Source: Pseudomonas gozinkensis (lineage in GTDB: Bacteria; Pseudomonadota; Gammaproteobacteria; Pseudomonadales; Pseudomonadaceae). Taken from it: a stretch of DNA of 64,000 nucleotides. Below the pieces are notes generated by a model. The model was not told the origin of the DNA. It worked only from the letters and a program-made list of their open reading frames with translations, and ran no database searches. This document shows positions 56,733 through 64,000 of the stretch, one piece after another. Where the stretch lies: NCBI RefSeq assembly GCF_014863585.1, contig NZ_CP062253.1:1328501-1392500 (forward strand), written 5' to 3'. Position numbers and translations under genes: made by a program. Position 1 is the stretch's first letter. Each line of letters opens with the position of its first letter.

Positions 56733-57314
56733 ATGTCGTGGATGCCACCCAAGCATGACCTGCTGTCGCCGATCACCGGTGATGACGGCACGCAGATCGA
56801 ATCGATCCAGCTCAAGCCGCTGTTCTACGCCGCCCAGAAAGAAGCGCTGGAACGCGCCGGCGACGATGAAGACGACCAGTTCTTTGAACTGGCGCTGCTG
56901 GCCACCGGCTTGTCGGTCAAGGAACTCGACCAGCTCAAGCGCCCGGACTACGTGACCATCGCGCAGTACGTGCACGAATTCTCGACCCGTCCGGCGTCGT
57001 TCTTTCTCGACCAGGTCGAAGACGCGGAACAGTCCGATGATCCCGATCAGGTGCAACTGCTGTTGCCGCTCGCCGTCACCGGCCGCACCGTGACTTCGCT
57101 GAGCCTGGAAATGCCGGCGCTGCGGGCCACCAAAGTGATGAAGAAACTGAAAACGGCCAAGGAACGCGCCGAGTTCATCACCGCCCATTGCACCGGCCTG
57201 ATGATCCCCGATCTGGCCCTGATGAGCGTGCCGGACTGGACGCAATTGCAGGTGCGCATCGACGATTTTTTAAACCAGCCGGCGGCCTTCTTTCAGAACG
57301 CGACATCGAAGTAA
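56733..57314 (+). CDS. Tail assembly protein gpE (frameshift precursor)
   Basis: 193 residues, the short product at the position of P2 E and lambda G, thought to chaperone the tape measure. The start ATG 56733 follows AAGGAAT. Near its 3' end the sequence TTTTTTA (57266-57272) is in the frame T TTT TTA required for -1 slippage. A second frame continues to 57436. Confidence 0.85.
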   Translation: MSWMPPKHDLLSPITGDDGTQIESIQLKPLFYAAQKEALERAGDDEDDQFFELALLATGLSVKELDQLKRPDYVTIAQYVHEFSTRPASFFLDQVEDAEQSDDPDQVQLLLPLAVTGRTVTSLSLEMPALRATKVMKKLKTAKERAEFITAHCTGLMIPDLALMSVPDWTQLQVRIDDFLNQPAAFFQNATSK

Positions 57315-57436
57315 TCCTCGATATCGTGCCGCTCATTTACCCGGTAAGTGAGGCGGAAATTCTGGAGTGGGACGCCGAAAAGGCGTTGCGCCGCTACGAC
57401 ATAGCGATCACTCGCCTTGGCGTGAAACAGGAGTAG
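56733..57436 (+). CDS. gpE+E' fusion by programmed -1 frameshift
   Basis: Slippage at T57266-TTT-TTA gives a 234-residue product: 180 residues of gpE followed by 54 from the -1 frame (KPAGGLLSERDIEVILDI ... RRYDIAITRLGVKQE). The E' part includes IYPVSEAEILEWDAEKALRRYD, the GpE/E' family pattern seen in P2 and R-pyocins. Standing alone, the E' frame has no good start codon near the boundary, which supports synthesis only by frameshift. Confidence 0.82.
57266..57272 (+). promoter_or_regulatory. Slippery heptamer T TTT TTA
   Basis: Codons TTT (57267-57269) and TTA (57270-57272) preceded by T. Both tRNAs can re-pair in the -1 frame. The downstream GC-rich segment (CCAGCCGGCGGCC) could form a stimulatory structure. 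Confidence 0.82.
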
Positions 57437-57442
57437 AGCGGC

Positions 57443-59695
57443 ATGGCAGAGAGCAAATTTGCGCTCACATACGCCAATGAGAGTGGCAACGCAGCAGCCG
57501 GGTTAAAGCTGCCCGATGGCCTTGGCAAACCACTGCAGGACTTGAACCTGACAATGGCGCTGGCGAGCGCGGATATCCGCTTGCTGACCCAGGAGCAGAT
57601 CAAGCTGCGGGAGCTGCTGGTCAGCCAGCAGTCGTTGTTCAAGGTCGTCACGGCGCCGCCCGCCGCCAATAGTGAGACGAAGTCGAAACTCAAGGCGGAA
57701 ATCGAGCAGCGTCCGCCACCGAAAAGACTGCAATCAGCCATGGCCAACGAGACGGCGCTGGTTGAATTGAATCAGGTGCTGCACCTGAGCACGAAATCGC
57801 TTCAGGCTCTTTCGGAAAAGAACCTGGAAATCGCCAGTGATAAACGGGTTGCCCCCAGCGGGGCTACCGGCGCGGATCTGTTGCAAGTGCAACTCGCCGG
57901 GCTGCGGTCCGGCATAAGTGATGGTCTGAAGGGCGAGCAGAAAACCGAGGCGTTACGGGATTTCTCTCGTGATGCTGCCATCAATGCCTCGGCCTTCAAG
58001 ATCGATGTCAAGGCTGCTGGCGAAATGTTGTCGGGCTGGCGCACCGCTCTGAAGCTTGATCGGGTGCAGAGCCAGGATCTGGCAGACGCGACCAATTACC
58101 TTGGCAACAGCGGCTTGAACGTCAAAGCTGCTGACATCGGCTCCGTCGTTCAAAGCGCCGGTGAGGGCGCCAAAGCTGCAGGGATGACACCCGAGCAAGT
58201 GGCTGGACTGGCGGCGGCGTTCCTCAACAGCGGCGCTAACAAGACAGATGCCGCAGCGGCGCTGAAGGGATTCACGACGGTTCTGGGCAAGGGAGAGTCG
58301 GCGTCACCGGCGCAGCGCTCGGCCTGGGCCGAAATGGGTCTGAACCCCGAGTCGCTGGCGCGTGGGATGAGTGACGATGCACCCCAAACGATCAAGCTGG
58401 TTCTGGAGCAGCTCAAGAAACAACCGGAAGAGAAACAGGCTTCGCTGACCAAAACGCTGTTTGGCAACAATGATGCAATCCTTGAGTTGTTGAAGAAGCC
58501 TGAGGATGTTCAAACGGCGTTCAAGCTGGTTTCTGACAAGTCCGTGTATGCAACATCCAGACGCGGTGAGGATGCAGGCTCGGCGGCAGAAACCGCTGCG
58601 ACTTATGGCAATACATCCCAAGGGCGCTGGAATGCGCTGGATGCGAGTCTCAACCGGCTGTCCACGGCAGTCGGCAATGCATTGGCCCCGGTGACAGACG
58701 GCATTGCCATCGGGCTTACTGCGGTGGTCAATGGACTGGGCGCAGCGGCCGAAACCTTCCCCTTCGTCACCGCTGCACTGACACTGCTTGGGGTGGCTGC
58801 CACGCCGTTCGTGGCGGGCGCGCTGAAAACCGGTGTGTCTGCAGTACTTGATGCGGTCTCCACGAGACTTCTGCGCCTGGCCGCAGCTCGGTTACCGTCC
58901 GACATCGGCGATATGATCACCGGTGACGATGACAACGGTGGCGGTCGTAAAAAGAAACGATCGTCTCGCAAGTCGGGTCGGGGCAAACAGGCCAAAGCCT
59001 CTGCGAAAAGTGCTCAGCCTAGCAAGCCCGCGGTTCGTCAAAGCCTGGGCAATCGCCTGCGCGGTGCAGCGATGAAGGTCATGCCTTCGATCAAGCGTGC
59101 GGCTGCCAGGGTCTTGCCTGCGGTGCGGAGTGCCGGAGCCAAGGTCATGCCTGCGGTGCGGAGCTTCGGAGCCAAGGTCATGCCGATGCTGTCCCGGATG
59201 GCACCTTTGGCGGGTAAGGTCGCTGTCCCGTTGATGGTGGCGCACGCCGCTTACACAGGTCTCAAAGGCGTGCGAGAAGGTGATGAGAAAGCGGTGGGAA
59301 GCGCAAAGGGTGAGCTGGCGGGGACAGCCATTGGCGCTCTGGTCGGCTCGTTTATTCTTCCGGGTTTCGGTACTGCCATCGGGAGTATCGCGGGTGGATA
59401 TTTCGGCTCATTGGTGGGAGAAGCACTCGCAGACCCGCCCGCCGACAAACTCGCTGCGCCGGGAGATGTCGCTAAAAACCTGGTCAACGCGCCCACCCAA
59501 AGTCAAAACCAGCAAGTCACCTTCTCCCCACTGATCCAGGTCACCTGTCCGGCACCGGATACTGCCGAGCAGATTCGCTCGATCATCGGGCAACAACTGA
59601 GCGGACAATTCCACGGCCAGTTCCTGCCGCTGTTGACCAACAACCCGCTCGCCACCCGCCGTGATGCAGCCCTGACCGATGGAGTCGCCCGATGA
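57443..59695 (+). CDS. Tail tape measure protein (P2 gpT-like)
   Basis: 750 residues that set tail length. A helical N-terminal half is followed by hydrophobic segments (about residues 425-455 and 590-660, the latter with Gly-rich IGALVGSFILPGFGTAIGS), a basic linker (KKKRSSRKSGRGKQAK) near residues 493-510, and 11-residue repeats (AKVMPAVRSFG) near residues 543-587. It overlaps gpU by four bases. Confidence 0.9.
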   Translation: MAESKFALTYANESGNAAAGLKLPDGLGKPLQDLNLTMALASADIRLLTQEQIKLRELLVSQQSLFKVVTAPPAANSETKSKLKAEIEQRPPPKRLQSAMANETALVELNQVLHLSTKSLQALSEKNLEIASDKRVAPSGATGADLLQVQLAGLRSGISDGLKGEQKTEALRDFSRDAAINASAFKIDVKAAGEMLSGWRTALKLDRVQSQDLADATNYLGNSGLNVKAADIGSVVQSAGEGAKAAGMTPEQVAGLAAAFLNSGANKTDAAAALKGFTTVLGKGESASPAQRSAWAEMGLNPESLARGMSDDAPQTIKLVLEQLKKQPEEKQASLTKTLFGNNDAILELLKKPEDVQTAFKLVSDKSVYATSRRGEDAGSAAETAATYGNTSQGRWNALDASLNRLSTAVGNALAPVTDGIAIGLTAVVNGLGAAAETFPFVTAALTLLGVAATPFVAGALKTGVSAVLDAVSTRLLRLAAARLPSDIGDMITGDDDNGGGRKKKRSSRKSGRGKQAKASAKSAQPSKPAVRQSLGNRLRGAAMKVMPSIKRAAARVLPAVRSAGAKVMPAVRSFGAKVMPMLSRMAPLAGKVAVPLMVAHAAYTGLKGVREGDEKAVGSAKGELAGTAIGALVGSFILPGFGTAIGSIAGGYFGSLVGEALADPPADKLAAPGDVAKNLVNAPTQSQNQQVTFSPLIQVTCPAPDTAEQIRSIIGQQLSGQFHGQFLPLLTNNPLATRRDAALTDGVAR
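59069..59203 (+). repeat. 33-bp in-frame repeats within the tape measure gene
   Basis: Units at 59069-59101, 59105-59137, 59138-59170 and 59171-59203. The second and third units match at 28 of 33 bases. They encode an 11-residue A-(K/R)-V-(M/L)-P pattern. Confidence 0.8.
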
Positions 59696-60075
59696 AACAA
59701 CAAATGGCACTGGGCAGTTTCATCTTCGGTCTGTCCCGGGATTTTGCGTACAGCACGCTGTCGCGAAAATCCGAGGGTGGCTGGACCGAGTTGCAGATCC
59801 TCAACAGCAAACCCAGATCCCATCAGACGGGGCAGAAGCCTGAAACCCTGACCATCTCCGGCACCTCGATGTACGCCGTGGCGATGGATCGGCTCGATGA
59901 GCTGCGTGCGCTGCAAGCGTTGAGAGCGCCGCTGCCGTTGATTGACGGTATTGGCCGCAACTGGGGTTTGTGGCGGATCAACAGCATCGACGAAAACCAG
60001 AGCGAGGTCATCGATGACGGCACCGCGATGGTGATCAAGTGGGTCATCGGATTGTCGGAGTTCAACAATGCGTAA
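59692..60075 (+). CDS. Tail protein gpU
   Basis: 127 residues of the P2 gpU family (LGSFIFGLSRDFAYSTLSRKS; DGIGRNWGLWRI). In P2-like tails it belongs to the baseplate hub or tail completion set. It overlaps gpT and gpX at its ends. Confidence 0.88.
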   Translation: MKQQMALGSFIFGLSRDFAYSTLSRKSEGGWTELQILNSKPRSHQTGQKPETLTISGTSMYAVAMDRLDELRALQALRAPLPLIDGIGRNWGLWRINSIDENQSEVIDDGTAMVIKWVIGLSEFNNA

Positions 60076-60280
60076 GGTACGAAGCGTGGCCGGTGATTCG
60101 GTGAATCTTTTGCTGTACCGCGAAACCGGTCGCAGCGATGACAGCGCCGAAGAAGCCCTCTGGACACTCAACCCGACCCTGGCCGAGCACGGCCCGATCC
60201 TGCCGGCAGGTGTCTGGGTGACACTGCCGGAACTCGATAGCAAACCGGCCGCGATCAGACCGGTTATGGCCTGGGATTAA
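60068..60280 (+). CDS. Tail protein gpX (LysM-like)
   Basis: 70 residues of the P2 gpX family, a small hub protein with a LysM-like fold (GDSVNLLLYRETGR; NPTLAEHGPILPAGVWVTLP). The start overlaps the gpU stop by eight bases. Confidence 0.88.
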   Translation: MRKVRSVAGDSVNLLLYRETGRSDDSAEEALWTLNPTLAEHGPILPAGVWVTLPELDSKPAAIRPVMAWD

Positions 60281-60289
60281 GGAGGCTGC

Positions 60290-61318
60290 ATGGCACAGGG
60301 ATTTACGCCGGCGATCGAAATCTACGGCGCCAACAAGGACCTGCTGAACCAGCGGCTGATCAGTTGGGAACACATCGATGCCGCCGGTATGGAGTCCGAT
60401 CAACTGACGCTGGTGCTCGACCTGGAAGGCCTTGAAGGCTTGCCGACCCTGGGCGGCATCATCGGCCTGCGGGTGGGGTATCTGGAGACCGGGCTGGTCG
60501 AAAAGGGCCAGTTCAAGGTCACTCGACTGACACCGACGCTGTTCCCGCTGCGCCTGACGCTGGTCGCGACCGCCGCGCCTTTCAGCGGCAAGGACGAAAC
60601 CGGATTCAAGGAACGGCGCACGGCCAGTCATGGCCCCACGACGCTGGGCGGGCTGTTTCGCAAACTGGTCGAGTCGCACGGTTTCTCGCCGCGGGTCGAT
60701 CCCGAACTGGCGCTGATCAGGATCGCTCATGTCGACCAGTCGAACGAAACCGACATGGGTTTCATCACACGACTGGCGAAAAAGTACGACGCGGTGGCCA
60801 AACCGTTCAACGACCTCTACGTACTGGCGAAACCGGCGCAGCTCAAAACCCTGTCGGGTCAGGTGATACCGAACGTCAGGCTGTCGGTGACCCACACCAA
60901 TCGGCCGGGCGATCACGCCTTCATCAGCGCCACGCTGGAAGAGACCGCCCGCACCCAGAATCAGGGTTGCAAAGTCTGCTGTTGGGACGCCAATGCCGGC
61001 AAGCAGGTGGAGGTGAAAACCGGCTCGGCACCCTTCAAGGTCATTCGTCAGAAACAGGCCAGTGTGGAAGAAGCCAAAGCCATCGGCGAAGCCGAAGTGC
61101 GCAAGATGCTGCGCGAGAAATACACGCTGAAAGTCACCTGTCCGGGTGATCCGCTATTGGTTGCCGAAGGCCTGCTGGTGCTCGATGACACCTGGCCGGA
61201 CTTCATGCGCGGTCGCTGGTCGATCGAGAAGGTGACTGCCAGCGGCAAGCCCGAAGAAAGCTATCGCTGCCTGATCGAAGCAAACGGCCGGGATCCCGAG
61301 GCAAAAGCCAAGGACTGA
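60290..61318 (+). CDS. Baseplate hub protein gpD (late control D)
   Basis: 342 residues. The tail hub that holds the spike; homologous to P2 gpD and VgrG/gp27. FVTRLAKKYDAVAKPFNDLYVLAKP and VTCPGDPLLVAEG are typical. In R-pyocins it is followed by endolysin and spanin genes; here the second tail module follows after 61 bases. Confidence 0.92.
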   Translation: MAQGFTPAIEIYGANKDLLNQRLISWEHIDAAGMESDQLTLVLDLEGLEGLPTLGGIIGLRVGYLETGLVEKGQFKVTRLTPTLFPLRLTLVATAAPFSGKDETGFKERRTASHGPTTLGGLFRKLVESHGFSPRVDPELALIRIAHVDQSNETDMGFITRLAKKYDAVAKPFNDLYVLAKPAQLKTLSGQVIPNVRLSVTHTNRPGDHAFISATLEETARTQNQGCKVCCWDANAGKQVEVKTGSAPFKVIRQKQASVEEAKAIGEAEVRKMLREKYTLKVTCPGDPLLVAEGLLVLDDTWPDFMRGRWSIEKVTASGKPEESYRCLIEANGRDPEAKAKD

Positions 61319-61379
61319 TCCCCCGGTCTCACCGCCACACGCATCACTGTGGCCACTCCCACATCCTGGAACGCTCCCC

Positions 61380-61964
61380 ATGAAGATCTCCCCGATCCTC
61401 ACGCAGCTGCGTGCGCAATGCCCAAGCCTTGGCGGCCATATCGCGACAGGTGTCGACCTGGCGCTGCTGCAAGGTGACCCGAATCTGCCGATGCCCTCGG
61501 CCCATGTTTCACCGCTGGCCGATCTGGCCAGCGCCAGCACCGCCCAGAACTCCGCCAGCCAACCGATCCGCGACCGCTTTGAAATCATCCTGGCACTGGA
61601 TGCCACGGACGCCACAAAAGCGCTGGATCTGTTGCACGACCTGCGCGCCGAACTGTGGCGTGCGCTGGTGGGATTCAAACCCGCAACCGACTACAGCGCC
61701 ATCGTTTATGACGGCGGCGAAACGGTCTCGATCAACAGCAGCCGCGCCTTCTACCGGCTGCGCTTTTTTGCCGAGTTCCAGCTGGGCCGCAATCTGCCAA
61801 GTCAGCCTGCGGAGAGTTGGCACGAACGCGAACTGGACGGTTTGTCGTCCTTTACCGGGGCCACCGTGCGGGTCGATGCGATCGACCCGGCCGACCCCAA
61901 TCTCAAACGCCCGGGCCCTGACGGGCGCGTGGAAATGACTTTCTCTGGAGACGTAACCCCATGA
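61380..61964 (+). CDS. Mu gp37-like tail protein (second module)
   Basis: 194 residues. A phage tail terminator-like protein of the gp37/DUF1834 type judged by position before a DUF2635-like gene and sheath (Mu order 37-38-L) and by segments such as RDRFEIILALDA and FYRLRFFAEF. It has no P2-type counterpart. It overlaps the next gene by four bases. Confidence 0.7.
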   Translation: MKISPILTQLRAQCPSLGGHIATGVDLALLQGDPNLPMPSAHVSPLADLASASTAQNSASQPIRDRFEIILALDATDATKALDLLHDLRAELWRALVGFKPATDYSAIVYDGGETVSINSSRAFYRLRFFAEFQLGRNLPSQPAESWHERELDGLSSFTGATVRVDAIDPADPNLKRPGPDGRVEMTFSGDVTP

Positions 61965-62140
61965 GCAACCGCATCACCGTAGTGCCGGCCGCCGGCCGTG
62001 CCGTGCCGGACCCGGAAGCAGGCGATCTGCTGCCACTGGAAGGCCGTGAAGTGCTGGACAGCGCCTGGTGGCGCCGGCGTCTGGCCGACGGCGATATCAC
62101 CCTCAAAACCGCAACAGCTAAACAAAAGGGAGCCAAATAA
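61961..62140 (+). CDS. DUF2635-like protein (Mu gp38 position)
   Basis: 59 residues: RITVVPAAGRAVPDPEAG, LEGREVLDSAWWRRRL and GDITLK are the pattern of DUF2635 proteins, which precede sheath genes in Mu-like tails. It overlaps its neighbours on both sides and is too short for many gene finders. Confidence 0.78.
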   Translation: MSNRITVVPAAGRAVPDPEAGDLLPLEGREVLDSAWWRRRLADGDITLKTATAKQKGAK

Positions 62141-63636
62141 TGGCGATCGGATTCAGCAACATTCCTGCGGACATTCGTGTACCGCTGTTCTATGCCGAAA
62201 TGGACAACTCGGCCGCCAATAGCGCGTCCTCGTCCATGCGCCGCCTGATCGTGGCGCAGGTCAACGACAACATCGCGCCGAGCGAAGTCGGCAAACTGGT
62301 GCTGGTTTCCAGCGTGGCACTGGCCAAGAGCATTGGCGGCCAGGGCTCGATGCTGGCGTCGATGTACGAGACCTTCCGCAAGGCCGACCCGATCGGCGAG
62401 ATCTGGTGCCTGCCGCTGCACAACGCCACCGGCGCCATCGCCAAAGGCGTGCTGACCCTGACCGGCACCGCGACTCAGGCTGGCATTCTCAACCTGTATG
62501 TCGGCGGCGTCCGCGTGCAGGCCACCGTGGTCAACGGTGCCACCGCTGCCCAGGCGGCCACCGCCCTGGCACAGAAAATCAACGCCACCGCCGATCTGCC
62601 GGTAAGCGCTGCGGCGGCCGAAGGCGTCGTCACTCTGAACGCCAAATGGACCGGCGAGAGCGGCAACGACATCAGCCTGCAATTCAATCGCCTGGGCAAG
62701 AGCAACGGCGAAGAAACCCCGGCCGGCCTGACCACCGCGATCACCGCCATGACCGGCGGCGTCGGTGTACCTGACCAGGTTGAAGCAGTTGCCGCACTGG
62801 GCGATGAGCCATTCGAATTCATCGCGCTGCCATGGTCCGACCTGGCCACCCTCAACACCTGGCAAGCGGTGATGGACGACAGCACCGGTCGCTGGTCGTG
62901 GGCCAAGCAACTGTTCGGTCACGTCTACAGCGCCAAGCGCGGCACCGTCGGCACGCTGGTGGCGGCCGGTCAGGCGCGCAACGACCAGCACATGACCATT
63001 CAGGCGCTGGAGCCGGGCGTTCCGCAACCGGTATGGGTACAAGCTGCAGCACTGGCTGCGCGCACGTCGGTGTTCATCTCGGCTGACGCCAGCCGTCCGA
63101 CCCAGAGCGGCAGCCTGCCAGGCGTCGATCCGGCACCGGCCAGCGAGCGCTTCACCCTGACCGAGCGTCAGTCGCTGCTCAACTACGGCATCGCCACCGC
63201 GTACTACGAAGGCGGTTACGTGCGCATCCAGCGCTCGATCACCACCTATCAGAAAAACGCTTACGGCCAGGCCGACAACTCGTACCTGGACAGCGAAACC
63301 ATGCACCAGTCGGCGTTCATCGTGCGTCGTCTGCAAAGCGTGATCACCAGCAAGTACGGTCGCCACAAACTGGCTTCCGACGGCACCCGTTTCGGCGCCG
63401 GCCAGCCGATCGTCACCCCGGCGACCATTCGCGGTGAGCTGATCGCCCAGTACGCCAAGCTCGAACTCGAAGGCCACGTGGAAAACGCCGAGCTGTTCGC
63501 CGAGCACCTGATCGTCGAACGCGACGTGCAGGACCCGAGCCGCGTGAACGTGCTGTTCCCGCCGGATTACATCAACGGTCTGCGCGTGTTCGCACTGCTC
63601 AACCAGTTCCGTCTGCAGTACGACGACGTCGCCTGA
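62140..63636 (+). CDS. Contractile tail sheath protein (Mu gpL/SfV-like)
   Basis: 498 residues, unrelated in length and N-terminus to the 388-residue sheath of the first module. FSNIPADIRVPLFYAEMDNSA and the C-terminal EHVLVERD-like segment (AEHLIVERDVQDPSRVNVLFPPDY) are typical of Mu-type sheaths. The protein contains an inserted beta domain near residues 100-200. It shows a second, independent contractile tail is encoded. Confidence 0.92.
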   Translation: MAIGFSNIPADIRVPLFYAEMDNSAANSASSSMRRLIVAQVNDNIAPSEVGKLVLVSSVALAKSIGGQGSMLASMYETFRKADPIGEIWCLPLHNATGAIAKGVLTLTGTATQAGILNLYVGGVRVQATVVNGATAAQAATALAQKINATADLPVSAAAAEGVVTLNAKWTGESGNDISLQFNRLGKSNGEETPAGLTTAITAMTGGVGVPDQVEAVAALGDEPFEFIALPWSDLATLNTWQAVMDDSTGRWSWAKQLFGHVYSAKRGTVGTLVAAGQARNDQHMTIQALEPGVPQPVWVQAAALAARTSVFISADASRPTQSGSLPGVDPAPASERFTLTERQSLLNYGIATAYYEGGYVRIQRSITTYQKNAYGQADNSYLDSETMHQSAFIVRRLQSVITSKYGRHKLASDGTRFGAGQPIVTPATIRGELIAQYAKLELEGHVENAELFAEHLIVERDVQDPSRVNVLFPPDYINGLRVFALLNQFRLQYDDVA

Positions 63637-63661
63637 TCGGCTCGTTTGACACTGTGATTTC

Positions 63662-63684
63662 AGCCCACCTTGCGTGGGCTTTTT
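63662..63684 (+). terminator. Hairpin between the second sheath and tube genes
   Basis: A 7-bp stem AGCCCAC / GTGGGCT with a 5-base loop and a T-run, between two genes that should be coexpressed. It may attenuate tube relative to sheath. Confidence 0.65.
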
Positions 63685-63703
63685 ATTTGAAGGGAGTAAC
63701 ACC

Positions 63704-64000
63704 ATGGGTCAACTGATTGCAGGCACCTGCTACGTCAAGGTCGACGGTGCACAACTGACCATCAACGGCGGCTGCGAAGCCCCGCTGATGGCCGTCAAAC
63801 GCGAAACCGTCGTGCCGGGTTTCTACAAGGAAACCGACATCGCGCCATCGTTCAAGGTGACGGCGCTGCACACCGCCGACTTCCCGCTGAAGAAGCTGAT
63901 CGAAGGCACCGACATTACCGTCACCTGCGAATTCAGCAACGGCAAAGTCTACGTACTGGCCGGTGCCTACCTGGTCGAAGAGCCAGTCTCCAAAGGCGAT
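63704..64000 (+). CDS. Tail tube protein, Mu gpM-like (partial)
   Basis: The first 99 residues of a tail tube protein, cut by the window end. GTCYVKVDGAQLTINGGCEAP and ETVVPGFYKETDIAPSFKVT match Mu/SfV-type tubes. The start ATG 63704 follows AGGGAG. Tape measure, baseplate and fibre genes of the second module would follow beyond the window. Confidence 0.88.
   Translation, partial: MGQLIAGTCYVKVDGAQLTINGGCEAPLMAVKRETVVPGFYKETDIAPSFKVTALHTADFPLKKLIEGTDITVTCEFSNGKVYVLAGAYLVEEPVSKGD

Noticed and set aside
57188..57436. A free-standing E' gene
   Set aside because: The frame lacks a plausible start with a ribosome-binding site near the boundary, and the slippery heptamer gives a better explanation.
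59069..59203. CRISPR-like repeats
   Set aside because: The units are contiguous, in frame with the tape measure gene and have no unique spacers.
54908..63636. Type VI secretion or extracellular contraction system sheaths
   Set aside because: Neighbouring genes are P2- and Mu-type tail genes; no ClpV, TssJLM or AAA+ gene of such systems is present.
45159..64000. An intact prophage
   Set aside because: No integrase, replication, terminase, portal or capsid genes and no att repeats seen in the window; only regulation, holin and tail genes.

Overview
The window is a stretch of a Pseudomonas chromosome, most likely of the P. fluorescens group. The evidence is the gene order (map-glnD-dapC / rpsB-tsf-pyrH-frr-uppS-cdsA-dxr-rseP-bamA-skp-lpxD-fabZ-lpxA-lpxB-rnhB-dnaE-accA-tilS-pyrG-kdsA-eno-ftsB-ispD), the nlpD-rpoS-rsmZ-fdxA block, the position of a tailocin locus directly after mutS, and paired REP sequences beginning TGTGGGAGCGAGCT. 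GC content is high and codon use looks uniform across the core genes. No tRNA, rRNA, CRISPR array, insertion sequence or integrase was found.

Region 1 (1-6634, mostly minus strand) holds two paralogous astacin-like zinc metalloproteases, then dapC, glnD and map. Region 2 (7009-33160, plus strand) is a dense housekeeping block. It covers translation (rpsB, tsf, frr), UMP/CTP synthesis (pyrH, pyrG), undecaprenyl and phospholipid precursors (uppS, cdsA), the MEP isoprenoid pathway (dxr, ispD, later ispF), outer-membrane assembly (rseP, bamA, skp), lipid A and KDO (lpxD, lpxA, lpxB, kdsA, with fabZ), DNA replication (dnaE, rnhB), fatty acid synthesis (accA), tRNA modification (tilS), glycolysis (eno) and division (ftsB). 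Many genes overlap by ATGA and are probably translationally coupled.

Region 3 (33157-44957) has a LysR regulator divergent from the formaldehyde-detoxification pair adhC-fghA. It continues with ispF-truD-surE-pcm-nlpD-rpoS, the regulatory RNA rsmZ with its upstream GacA box, fdxA and mutS. Region 4 (45159 to the window end) is a defective-phage particle locus of R-type bacteriocins (tailocins). A self-cleaving S24/CI-type repressor faces a strong promoter embedded in ATGCAT-like repeats. Downstream come a leader with an intrinsic terminator, a Com-like zinc protein, a secreted choice-of-anchor-C-like protein and a holin.

The first tail module follows R-pyocin/P2 order: terminator-like protein, V, W, J, I, fibre, two fibre chaperones, sheath, tube, E/E' with a TTTTTTA slippery site, tape measure, U, X, D. 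It is followed at once by a second, Mu/SfV-like module (gp37-like, DUF2635-like, sheath, tube) that runs off the window. There are no capsid, terminase, replication or integration genes, so this is a contractile killing particle locus rather than a prophage. The first module ends without endolysin or spanin genes, so one holin, one repressor and probably one downstream lysis cassette would serve both particles.
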